Of a stretch of 64,000 nucleotides of DNA, positions 8,031 to 15,571 are shown in pieces. Source of the stretch: Saprospiraceae bacterium. Its GTDB lineage: Bacteria > Bacteroidota > Bacteroidia > Chitinophagales > Saprospiraceae. Position 1 is the first letter of the stretch. Every line of letters starts with the position of its first letter. The DNA lies in contig JAEUUO010000019.1 of NCBI GenBank assembly GCA_016787575.1, positions 62,001 to 126,000 of the forward strand. The letters run 5' to 3'. Under the pieces are notes generated by a model. That model ran no database searches. It worked only from the letters and a program-made list of their open reading frames with translations, and was not told where the DNA came from. The translations under genes and the position numbers were made by a program.

Positions 8031-10454
8031 TCAAAGCTTCATGATTTTTACTATTTTTTGCTCTTTTTCGTTTCCTATCTTCAAAATATAGATCCCAGAC
8101 TGGAAATTGCTTGTTTCTAAAGAAAGAATTCGATTGAGGATTCCTTTTTCAAGAACCCTTCCATTAAAGTTCAATATTTGATAACTCAAAATATCATTCG
8201 TATTGCTTTCAATATGCAACGAATTTAAAAAGGGCATCGGATAAACTAAAACATTTAATGAAGTCTCATGACTTGTTTTTGTAATCAATTTTATTGTGAA
8301 TGGCCCATATTCAAAAACACAATTATTAAGATACGCTTTGATAAAATAAGTACCTGCAGGTAAATCGGTTCCTGTATTGTTGATGCGTTCGAGTGTGCTA
8401 GCATCAAATACAACAAATGAATCAATTGCATTGAAGTGAGGAATTAGTTTTCCATCTCGTGCGTTTAATGAGGATTCATCTAAAATAGAGATCGAGTCTA
8501 AATGGATAGCTAGTCCTGGATATATAATGGTGTCTTTGTAGTATGCATTGCAAGTGCTGATTTCATATGCATTGAGGATGAATTCTGTATCCCTTGTTAT
8601 AGTAAATAATATAGTAGTATCTCTTATAAGGTTTAAAGTATCTGTCTTATGCAGTATCGAATAGGGTCCGCCATTTTTGTTATTAAAGTAAACGTATTGA
8701 TAAAGGGTGTCCCCAATGCATAGGTTAAAGTAACTGGAGTCTAATCGTATTTCAATTGGATTTTGTATAGAGACGATGAAGCTGTCAATGGTTTTGTTTC
8801 CTGAATTATCAATTGCCTGATATTTCATAATTGTTTCACCAATTGGAAAAATTGTTCCAGGTTCTGGGCCGCTTATTTTTTTAAATTCAACCAAACTACA
8901 ATTATCAGTGGCACTAATGCTCGGTACGATTACATTGCAGTTATAAAGTATGGTATCTGGCCATTTGTTGATAACTGGTTTAAATGTATCATTTACTGTA
9001 ATAAAAAAAGTATCTTTAATGGAATTGCCACTTTGGTCAATTGCTTGCATGATGTAAGCACTTTTGCCAAGATGACTGCAACGGAACGTGTCAATAAATA
9101 AATTAGTTACAGGATTTAAATCGCAATTGTCTGTAAGACTTTCAATATAGTTGCTGGCTTGTGGAATCGCAATGCCATGTTCTTGATCAAGAAAAGCCAC
9201 TCCTTCTTTTGTTTTTAATTTTGGTGCAATGCTGTCAATTGATTTTAATTCATAGCTTTTTAATGTGTTGCAATTTTTAGAGTCAGTAATTGTAAGTTTA
9301 TAAGTTCCGGTTTTTAATTTAATTAAATTTACTCCTGTGTCATTCGTATTCCATTTGTATTTATAAGGTGGATTTCCTCCACTAACTTGTATTTTAATAG
9401 CACCATTTGAATCCAAAGGACAAGTTGGATTTATGAAAGTGGGTGTAGCAACTGTAAAGGTATCGGGTTCTGTGATTGTAAATGTACTGCTGGCGCTACA
9501 GGCATTGGCATCTAAGACAGTAACAGTATATTGACCTGCTCTTAAACCATTTGGACTGCCAGATGAATAAATTATAGTGTAAGGCTGGGTTCCTCCACTA
9601 ACACTGGTGGTAGCAGCACCATCGCGACCTCCCGGACAGCTAACATTTCTTGTTATTTGGACTACATGATTTAGTTGACTTGGTTGTGTTATTGCTACAG
9701 ACGTGGAAGCTGTTGAGCCAATATTATCTGTTACTGTAAGCCTGTAAATTCCAAAACTAAGATTGTTTATTTGGCTGGTGGTTTCCCCGTTTGACCAGGA
9801 ATAATTATATGGAGTAGAGCCTCCAGCTGCAGCACCGGTTGCGGAACCATCAATTCCTCCAAAACATGAAACATTTTTCTTTGCAGTAATGCTAACAGTA
9901 AGTGGATTGCCACCACCCATCATGGTTCCTGATTGTGAAGCGAAAATGATATTGTCGCCTGATGATGAACCATTTCCATTTGCCATATTGCTGGAATAAT
10001 AGATAGTTATGACTGACCCGTTTGGTCCATTTGGAGAAGTCCAACTAAAATTCCAGGAAACTGAATTCCCGCTATAAGCTTTAGCGCCACGATGATCTAT
10101 GTATTCTCTTGATCCGGAAAAGCTTGTGCCTGTTTCTGAATTGGCCGGTGTTAAATCGCCTGAATTAACATTGCTAGCGTTTACTGCAACAAGTTGAAAT
10201 CCACCTACACTTGGGCTTCCCGTAGTGGCAGTTACTGTTAAGGTTAAATTATAAAGCGTGTTTGGTAAAATAGTGGATGGAAAACCAGTTACTGTTACAT
10301 CTCCATCAAAACTGCCACCGCTATGACAATTAGAACAAAGTCCATCGAATGGTGCACCGGTATTTCTGTCTTCAGGATTGCTTGAATGAGATAGAAATAT
10401 AAAAAAACTACAAACTATAGTTGGAATAAATAAGATTTTATTTGAAAATTTCAT
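8031..10454 (-). CDS. Secreted SprB-repeat protein with N-terminal CxxCH motif and T9SS sorting domain
   Basis: A surface or secreted protein, 807 residues from the ATG at 10454. The open frame extends 13 codons further up, but the ATG gives a clean signal peptide (KILFIPTIVCSFFIFLSHSS). Just after it CSNCH (40-44) is a haem-c-type motif. It sits at the head of a beta-rich domain (to about 175) resembling the Reeler-like 'choice-of-anchor V' domain. About 185-410 hold three SprB-type repeats (VSCFGGIDGSATG; VSCPGGRDGAATT; PTCPLDSNGAIKI), each with GG.PPY/GG.TPY and W/YS turns. Two HYR-like Ig modules (SDNCD, ATDNCS) follow. The end (VYPMPFLNSLHIESN, then GIYILKIGNEKEQKIVKIMK) is a type A T9SS C-terminal signal. 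Substrate or ligand unknown. Confidence 0.88.
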   Translation of the reverse strand: MKFSNKILFIPTIVCSFFIFLSHSSNPEDRNTGAPFDGLCSNCHSGGSFDGDVTVTGFPSTILPNTLYNLTLTVTATTGSPSVGGFQLVAVNASNVNSGDLTPANSETGTSFSGSREYIDHRGAKAYSGNSVSWNFSWTSPNGPNGSVITIYYSSNMANGNGSSSGDNIIFASQSGTMMGGGNPLTVSITAKKNVSCFGGIDGSATGAAAGGSTPYNYSWSNGETTSQINNLSFGIYRLTVTDNIGSTASTSVAITQPSQLNHVVQITRNVSCPGGRDGAATTSVSGGTQPYTIIYSSGSPNGLRAGQYTVTVLDANACSASSTFTITEPDTFTVATPTFINPTCPLDSNGAIKIQVSGGNPPYKYKWNTNDTGVNLIKLKTGTYKLTITDSKNCNTLKSYELKSIDSIAPKLKTKEGVAFLDQEHGIAIPQASNYIESLTDNCDLNPVTNLFIDTFRCSHLGKSAYIMQAIDQSGNSIKDTFFITVNDTFKPVINKWPDTILYNCNVIVPSISATDNCSLVEFKKISGPEPGTIFPIGETIMKYQAIDNSGNKTIDSFIVSIQNPIEIRLDSSYFNLCIGDTLYQYVYFNNKNGGPYSILHKTDTLNLIRDTTILFTITRDTEFILNAYEISTCNAYYKDTIIYPGLAIHLDSISILDESSLNARDGKLIPHFNAIDSFVVFDASTLERINNTGTDLPAGTYFIKAYLNNCVFEYGPFTIKLITKTSHETSLNVLVYPMPFLNSLHIESNTNDILSYQILNFNGRVLEKGILNRILSLETSNFQSGIYILKIGNEKEQKIVKIMKL

Positions 10455-10528
10455 TGTGATCACATAATTTAATTTCACAATAGTACAAAACACAGAACTA
10501 AAAATAATAATTTTAACGTTTTCAGAAA

Positions 10529-11482
10529 TTAATGCGAAAATAGCAACTTGATAAATGCTTTAATATTAAATACTTGTAATTGGTCAATTTGTTCTCCAAC
10601 CCCAATGTATTTTATTGGAATTTTAAATTGATCAGAAATTCCAAGTGCCACACCGCCTTTAGCAGTTCCATCCAGTTTGGTTAAAACCAATCCACTTACT
10701 GGTGCGGTGTTTGTAAAATGGCGACATTGTTCAATGGCGTTTTGACCTGTTGTTGCATCCAAAACCAGCAACACTTCATGTGGGGCGCCTGGCAATGATT
10801 TACTAATTGATCTATTTATTTTGGACAATTCGTGCATTAAATTAATTTTTGTATGCAAACGTCCAGCAGTATCAATAATTACTACGTCTATTTTTTCAGA
10901 TACAGCTTTATGAGTAGCTTCGTACGCTACTGCAGAAGGATCAGCTCCCATTCCTTTAGTAAAAAAAGCACAACCCACTCGCTCAGCCCAAATGTTTAAT
11001 TGGTTTTCAGCTGCTGCTCTAAATGTGTCTCCGGCAGCGATCATTACAGACTTTCCTTGTTTTTTAAATTGATAGGCTAATTTGCCTATTGTTGTGGTTT
11101 TGCCTACGCCGTTAACGCCAACAACTAAAATAATATACGGACTTTCGGGGCCACTCTCAAAATCATCGAGGTCATGTGTTTTATTTTCTGTTAAAAGAAT
11201 TCCAATTTCATCTTGTAACAATTCATTTAATTGTTCAATGCCGACATATTTGTCCCGTTGAACTCTTTTTTGAATTCGGTCTATAATTTTAATGGTGGTA
11301 TCCAAGCCAACATCCGAACTGATAAGAATTTGTTCGAGTTCGTCCAGGAAATCATCATCGATGCGGTTTTTTCCAGCTATTGCTATTGCAATTTTATTTA
11401 AAAAACCTTCCCGGGTTTTTTGGATGCCTTGTGTTAGATCCTGTTCTTTTTCCTTGCTAAAAAATTTATCAAAAAAACCCAT
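10529..11482 (-). CDS. ftsY: Signal recognition particle receptor FtsY
   Basis: SRP-receptor GTPase that delivers ribosome-nascent chains to SecYEG at the inner membrane. 317 residues, the short form without the acidic A domain of E. coli. The N domain (about 20-100) is followed by the G domain: VVGVNGVGKTT (120-130), GDTFRAAAENQL, VVIIDTAGRLHTK and TKLDGTAKGG near 272. The N-terminal MGFFDKFFSK is an amphipathic membrane-targeting helix typical of short FtsY. It is downstream of the bL28-bL33-DUF4295 cluster on the same strand, but a hairpin at 11495-11530 ends only 12 bp before its start. Confidence 0.97.
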   Translation of the reverse strand: MGFFDKFFSKEKEQDLTQGIQKTREGFLNKIAIAIAGKNRIDDDFLDELEQILISSDVGLDTTIKIIDRIQKRVQRDKYVGIEQLNELLQDEIGILLTENKTHDLDDFESGPESPYIILVVGVNGVGKTTTIGKLAYQFKKQGKSVMIAAGDTFRAAAENQLNIWAERVGCAFFTKGMGADPSAVAYEATHKAVSEKIDVVIIDTAGRLHTKINLMHELSKINRSISKSLPGAPHEVLLVLDATTGQNAIEQCRHFTNTAPVSGLVLTKLDGTAKGGVALGISDQFKIPIKYIGVGEQIDQLQVFNIKAFIKLLFSH

Positions 11483-11494
11483 ATGATTTTATTT

Positions 11495-11530
11495 AAATAA
11501 AAAAGAAGCCCTGGTGTGGAGCTTCTTTAA
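11495..11530 (-). terminator. Rho-independent terminator after the bL28-bL33-DUF4295 genes
   Basis: On the minus strand an 8-bp stem (arms 11521-11528 and 11502-11509, extendable by two G:C pairs) with a short loop is followed by a run rich in T. It lies 22 bp after the DUF4295 stop codon and immediately before ftsY. Confidence 0.65.
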
Positions 11531-11552
11531 ATAATTTTATAAAGTGGATCAA

Positions 11553-11729
11553 TTATTTCGATTGTTCGAAAAAATCCTTCACTTTGTCTTTGTGAACGAT
11601 TAATTCTTTGTAGGTGTACTTGCCTGTAACAGGATCTTTAATGGATTTAATCACTTTCACATGATCTCTACCTGAGCCGGCATTTGCAGCCCGCTGGGCA
11701 ACCCGTGCGTTTTTTGATACTTTAGCCAT
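11553..11729 (-). CDS. DUF4295 small basic ribosome-associated protein
   Basis: A 58-residue basic protein beginning MAKVSKNARVAQRA, with GSGRDHVKVIKSIKDPVTG and a closing ELIVHKDKVKDFFEQSK. This matches the DUF4295 family, found next to rpmG in Bacteroidota. As I recall, a structure of a Flavobacterium ribosome identified a lineage-specific large-subunit protein named bL38 that corresponds to this family; that link is from memory. The gene lies 2 bp after the rpmG stop (rpmG ends at 11732, this gene starts at 11729). It ends before a clear terminator. Confidence 0.88.
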   Translation of the reverse strand: MAKVSKNARVAQRAANAGSGRDHVKVIKSIKDPVTGKYTYKELIVHKDKVKDFFEQSK

Positions 11730-11731
11730 TT

Positions 11732-11920
11732 TTATTTAATTTCTTTGTGAACAGTATATTTCTTTAAAATAGGATTAAACTTTTTTAATTCAAGTCTATC
11801 CGGAGTGTTCTTGCGGTTTTTTTGAGTAATATATCTGGAAGTACCCGGCAAGCCACTGGTTTTATGCTCTGTGCATTCCAATATAATCTGCTGTCTGTTG
11901 CCTTTTGCTTTCTTAGCCAT
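11732..11920 (-). CDS. rpmG: Large ribosomal subunit protein bL33
   Basis: A 62-residue basic ribosomal protein. [20 protein letters not shown] opens it and [20 protein letters not shown] then [15 protein letters not shown] closes it, the full bL33 pattern. Only one cysteine is present, so this is the zinc-independent (C-minus) type. It lies 2 bp after rpmB and directly before the DUF4295 gene. Confidence 0.97.
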   Translation of the reverse strand: MAKKAKGNRQQIILECTEHKTSGLPGTSRYITQKNRKNTPDRLELKKFNPILKKYTVHKEIK

Positions 11921-11922
11921 GA

Positions 11923-12159
11923 TTAATTATTTTGAACTTTTTTAGCCAATTTTTTCATGTATGCATACAAACCTAATTTATCAATGGTTCGCAATGCTTT
12001 TGCAGTTACTTTTAATTCAACCCATTCATTGGTTTCAGGCACAAAAAACGATTTGCGCTGAAGATTTGGGTTAAACCGCCTGCGGGATTTCCGGTTGGAG
12101 TGGGATACATTGTTCCCATACATGGGTTTTGTACCTGTTAAATCACATACCTTAGACAT
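11923..12159 (-). CDS. rpmB: Large ribosomal subunit protein bL28
   Basis: A 78-residue ribosomal protein. [20 protein letters not shown] then [14 protein letters not shown] is the bL28 signature, and [20 protein letters not shown] is its C-terminal helix. First gene of the bL28-bL33-DUF4295 run, 28 bp downstream of tRNA-Arg on the same strand, so the tRNA and the ribosomal genes may share a transcript. An AAGGAA just before the ATG is one of the few recognisable Shine-Dalgarno-like sites here. Confidence 0.97.
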   Translation of the reverse strand: MSKVCDLTGTKPMYGNNVSHSNRKSRRRFNPNLQRKSFFVPETNEWVELKVTAKALRTIDKLGLYAYMKKLAKKVQNN

Positions 12160-12187
12160 ATTTCCTTGTTCTTTTAATTGCTAATTG

Positions 12188-12261
12188 TGACTCCGTAAGG
12201 ATTCAAACCTTAAACCTCCTGATCCGTAGTCAGGTGCTCTATTCAATTGAGCTACGGAGCC
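12188..12261 (-). tRNA. tRNA-Arg (anticodon ACG)
   Basis: Read on the minus strand the 74-nt segment folds as a full cloverleaf. The 7-bp acceptor stem (GGCTCCG with CGGAGTC, one G:U) is followed by a D arm containing TAGCTCAATTGAATAGAGC. The anticodon stem CCTGA/TCAGG closes the loop CTACGGA, giving anticodon ACG, which is converted to ICG by adenosine deamination and reads CGU/CGC/CGA. The T loop is TTTGAATC-like. The discriminator is A; the next bases are CAA, so the terminal CCA is not encoded. Confidence 0.95.
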
Positions 12262-12278
12262 TTTCAAAAAACAGAGGG

Positions 12279-12286
12279 CAAAATTA
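12279..12286 (-). promoter_or_regulatory. Predicted -7 promoter element for tRNA-Arg and the ribosomal genes
   Basis: On the minus strand TAATTTTG fits TAnnTTTG exactly, 17 bp before the tRNA 5' end. A TTCG that could serve as the -33 box lies about 18 bp further upstream. Confidence 0.6.
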
Positions 12287-12312
12287 GACATTTTTTACGA
12301 ATTTTCTAGCTA

Positions 12313-13902
12313 TTAAATTTTTATTAGGCTTTTCACCCATTTTTGACCCTTGCCTTCAATATAAACATGGTAAACGCCTGGGGCATAATTGCTTATATCT
12401 GTTTGAAATGCATTATAATTGTCTGGTATGAAATTAATATTCCAGGCATCTAATAAACGGCCTAAATTATCAACCAATTGTATGTGGTATTTTCCAAATT
12501 GACTGGGATTAAATTTAACTATTAACTCTCCTGTTGTTAAGTTGTTGAATAGAAGCAACTTATCTAATTTGATCGTGGTATCAGAACAATAATTATTTAA
12601 ATATTGCAGTGCGACTAATGCATTAATTCGTTTGCCTGTAACCGTGATATTTTTTAGGCTGCTGATATCATCACCACAAGCTAGAATAATATCTTTCATG
12701 GCTTTAGCTGCTAAATCCGGGTTTGATTTGTTGAGATTGTTAATTTTAGGACAAAACTGGTATAAAAGTGAAATGAGTCCGGCAACGTGCGGGCTGGCAA
12801 ATGAAGTGCCTGATTCTTCAATGACGTTCCCGGAAATACCAATCATGGGAATACTTTCCCCGCAGGCTCCGAGATCTACGTGAATTTGATTGTAGCCGGA
12901 TTCAGTTACTTTATTATCATAACGGTCTGTGTTTGTTACACAGATCATATAATCACTGGGACAGAGGCCAGGTATATCGCCGGTTATTGCAATGTCATCA
13001 TTCCTGTTGACAGTTGCAACTGAATTTAAGATTCCAACTTTTCCAAGACTGTCGTATGCTTGACAAACTAAAGGCAGATCGTTTGGAAACGTTGCATCAA
13101 AACCTGCCGATAAATTACTACTTACTATAAAAGCACCTTTTTTACCACCAGAGTTTAAGAAATCCCTTTTCATTTTTACAAAATAATGGTAACATTTTAC
13201 CAATTCATTTGAATTGTCAGCAGAACAAAGTAAGATTTTAATATTTTGGTTTGTCCCCGTAATGCCTAATTGATTATTTCCTTTAGCACCAATTACAGAG
13301 ATCACTTCGGTGCCATGATTATCTGGACTGTGATTGTCGCCTTCAGAAAAAAATTGGGCGTTTAATCCATAGTAATCGTCTTTGTAGCCATTGAAATCAT
13401 CATCCAATCCGTTGTCTGGAATTTCAAGGCGATTGATAAATATATTAGGCAAAATATCATTAAGCCAATAGCTAAATCCATTGTCTATTGCAGCAACTAC
13501 AAGGGTATCTCCCGTTGCTGATATTCCATTAGTTTTATAACACCAGATTTCATCAAATTTCATTTTTTCCATGTTGTATTGAGCCAAATAAGCGGAATCA
13601 TTTGGATTGCAACCTCTGGAAAACATTTTGTACACTGCTTGATATTGAATAATTTGTTCTTGATTCTTTAACCAGTCTAATTCTTCTTGAGTTGACATAA
13701 ATTCATTAAACACAATATGGGCTAGAGTATGAAATTCATTTAGGTAATTGATTGATTTAATTTGTGAACTTCTATAATCGGTTTTTCCAAATTCTTGATT
13801 TGAACGATTTGATTTTAAAGTAAGGGTATATTGATGTGGAATAATTATATTTTGACCAAGTAGCCAATGGAAGGATAGGAGTGTTATAACCAAAGTCTTC
13901 AT
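12313..13902 (-). CDS. Secreted subtilisin-like (S8) serine protease with T9SS sorting domain
   Basis: A 529-residue exported protease. The signal peptide is KTLVITLLSFHWLLG, followed by an N-terminal prodomain-like region to about residue 110. The catalytic triad is intact: Asp140 in VVAAIDNGF, His196 in PDNHGTEVIS and Ser367 in SGTSFASPHVAG. The oxyanion-hole region reads LNSVATVNRND (about 292-302) rather than the usual AAGN, with Asn299 the likely equivalent. An EGDNHSPDNHG stretch precedes the His. The last 80 residues (LLLFNNLTTGELIV to WVKSLIKI) are a T9SS C-terminal domain. Last gene of the leftward lepB operon; its start overlaps the BtuF-like gene by 4 bp. Confidence 0.93.
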   Translation of the reverse strand: MKTLVITLLSFHWLLGQNIIIPHQYTLTLKSNRSNQEFGKTDYRSSQIKSINYLNEFHTLAHIVFNEFMSTQEELDWLKNQEQIIQYQAVYKMFSRGCNPNDSAYLAQYNMEKMKFDEIWCYKTNGISATGDTLVVAAIDNGFSYWLNDILPNIFINRLEIPDNGLDDDFNGYKDDYYGLNAQFFSEGDNHSPDNHGTEVISVIGAKGNNQLGITGTNQNIKILLCSADNSNELVKCYHYFVKMKRDFLNSGGKKGAFIVSSNLSAGFDATFPNDLPLVCQAYDSLGKVGILNSVATVNRNDDIAITGDIPGLCPSDYMICVTNTDRYDNKVTESGYNQIHVDLGACGESIPMIGISGNVIEESGTSFASPHVAGLISLLYQFCPKINNLNKSNPDLAAKAMKDIILACGDDISSLKNITVTGKRINALVALQYLNNYCSDTTIKLDKLLLFNNLTTGELIVKFNPSQFGKYHIQLVDNLGRLLDAWNINFIPDNYNAFQTDISNYAPGVYHVYIEGKGQKWVKSLIKI

Positions 13903-14687
13903 TTAATGCTATTTAATTGTCCTTTCAAGGCATTAAGATAGGTAAAACTTTTAAAAATATAAGAACCATACCAGGAAAATATCTTTCCATCTACAAGTGC
14001 ACAGGGATTGTCTCCGAATGCTTCAAAATGACTCTGATTAAATGGATAGGGTTCTGAAGATAATAGAATCACATCCGGTTTTTCTTCTAGTATCTGGTTT
14101 AAACTTACGATGGGGTATCTTTCTCGGTTTTCAAAGCAATTTATAAAGCCGGTGCAATCCAAAAAAGAATGAATAAATGTGTTTTTACATGCAACCATGT
14201 AAGGATCTTTCCATATGAGATAAGCAACTCTATGCGGAGTTTTTATTTGATTTGTTAATTTGTAATTGGTATAGGCTAACGAAATTTTATTAACCCAATT
14301 TTCTGCAATATGCTGATGCCCGCAAATCAAACCCAATTCAAGCATCATTTGATACATTGAGTCTAAATCTGATACATCTGATAGATATACATCAAAATCT
14401 TCAGCCAATTCCTCTACTGATTCTTTTGTGTTTTCCTCTTTATTTGCTACAATTAAATCCGGTTTGAGCTTGCGTATTTTATCAATGTGAGGAGTTTTAG
14501 TTCCTCCAACCCGAATTGGGTTAGATTTAACTGATTCTGGAATTTCACAAAATTTACTAATTCCAATAATTGAGTTTGAATCTAGCAAATCATAGAGGTA
14601 CCAACTAATTGAGGGTACAATACTAACAATTCTTGATTTTGGAACGGAGTTTAAGTTTGGATGGATAGTTCCCTGATATAAAATCAT
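13899..14687 (-). CDS. BtuF-like helical-backbone metal/cobalamin-binding protein
   Basis: 262 residues resembling periplasmic receptors of the BtuF/FhuD type. RIVSIVPSISWYLYDLLDSN opens the first lobe, GISKFCEIPESV and VGGTKTPHIDKIRKLKPDLI follow, and the second lobe ends EKPDVILLSSEPYPF. Such receptors normally feed cobalamin or iron-siderophore to an ABC importer. There is no signal peptide (MILYQGTIHPNLNSVPKSR), and no permease or ATPase is nearby, so a soluble intracellular role is possible. It overlaps both neighbours by 4 bp (ATGA arrangement), so it is translated as part of the lepB operon. The ligand cannot be read from sequence. Confidence 0.8.
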   Translation of the reverse strand: MILYQGTIHPNLNSVPKSRIVSIVPSISWYLYDLLDSNSIIGISKFCEIPESVKSNPIRVGGTKTPHIDKIRKLKPDLIVANKEENTKESVEELAEDFDVYLSDVSDLDSMYQMMLELGLICGHQHIAENWVNKISLAYTNYKLTNQIKTPHRVAYLIWKDPYMVACKNTFIHSFLDCTGFINCFENRERYPIVSLNQILEEKPDVILLSSEPYPFNQSHFEAFGDNPCALVDGKIFSWYGSYIFKSFTYLNALKGQLNSIK

Positions 14688-15571
14688 GAAGAGGTCATAT
14701 TTACCAACACAAGTCTATTTTCGAAAAGTGCCAACCTTCCTATGTTTTTAATATTAAATTTTTTTAAATCCGCTAAAACATTCCAGGAACCGGATTCACT
14801 TAAGCGGAGCAAATTGCTGCCATTTGCGCATAGTACTTGCTGATTGCTGTTTAAAACAAAATCTTCAATGCCTGTCGGCATGGTTGCAATTGTTTTTGAT
14901 TTTTCAGTTGTTACATTGTAAGATTTTAAAACCCAATTGGCATCTGTAATTTTATGAACAAAATAGATTTCATTTGAATTTACAACTTCAAAACACCTGC
15001 CAATTGAAGAGGCAAATATTTTATGCGATCCTAGTTCTTCAGAGTAAATACTTAGGACATGGGGCTCTTGTACCAGGTAACATACCCAGTATTTATTTTT
15101 TAAATAGCGGTAATAACCAATTTTAGAATGATCTTTTATTATGAATTTATGGAGTTTGCCGGCATCCAGACTAATCAATGCAAGATCTTGAATGGCAGTA
15201 TCATTTTCCGGAACCCTTACACAGCTAAATTCCTTATGGTTTTCTGGATATATTCTTGGTGAATATTCACTGGAAGCAGAATTGGTTATGTTTGTGGCAA
15301 TCTTGTTAATTAAATCAAATTTGTAAATTTCAGTATTGGATTGGTCTGTCTTTTTTATACTCCCAAGTAATATATTCCGGTCTATAAAATAAGGTTGATT
15401 GTTATAGCCATTCGGATTTAAACCACTTAAATAAGTAATTTTAGTTATTGTCCAACTGGAATCAAGTGGGTTTTTAATATCCAATAAATACATTGCACAA
15501 GTCGGTAATTGTGCATGCAATGTTTTAAAGGCAATCAATAAACCCAATAACCCAATATACTTCAAACGCAT
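14684..15571 (-). CDS. Secreted TolB-like beta-propeller protein, function unknown
   Basis: 295 residues with a clear signal peptide (RLKYIGLLGLLIAFKTLHAQ). The mature part has repeated beta-propeller-style strands of the WD40-like/TolB type: TEIYKFDLINKIATNIT, SEYSPRIYPENHKEFSCV, DLALISLDAGKLHKF and ANWVLKSYNVTTEKSKT. No catalytic residues stand out. Periplasmic or surface location is likely. The ATG abuts the lepB stop with no gap and the end overlaps the BtuF-like gene by 4 bp, so expression is tied to both. Propeller assignment rests on strand periodicity only. Confidence 0.65.
   Translation of the reverse strand: MRLKYIGLLGLLIAFKTLHAQLPTCAMYLLDIKNPLDSSWTITKITYLSGLNPNGYNNQPYFIDRNILLGSIKKTDQSNTEIYKFDLINKIATNITNSASSEYSPRIYPENHKEFSCVRVPENDTAIQDLALISLDAGKLHKFIIKDHSKIGYYRYLKNKYWVCYLVQEPHVLSIYSEELGSHKIFASSIGRCFEVVNSNEIYFVHKITDANWVLKSYNVTTEKSKTIATMPTGIEDFVLNSNQQVLCANGSNLLRLSESGSWNVLADLKKFNIKNIGRLALFENRLVLVNMTSS

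Noticed and set aside
12632..12883. Plus-strand open frame opposite the subtilase
   Set aside because: Antisense to the catalytic region of the S8 protease, where both the motif and reading frame are strongly conserved.
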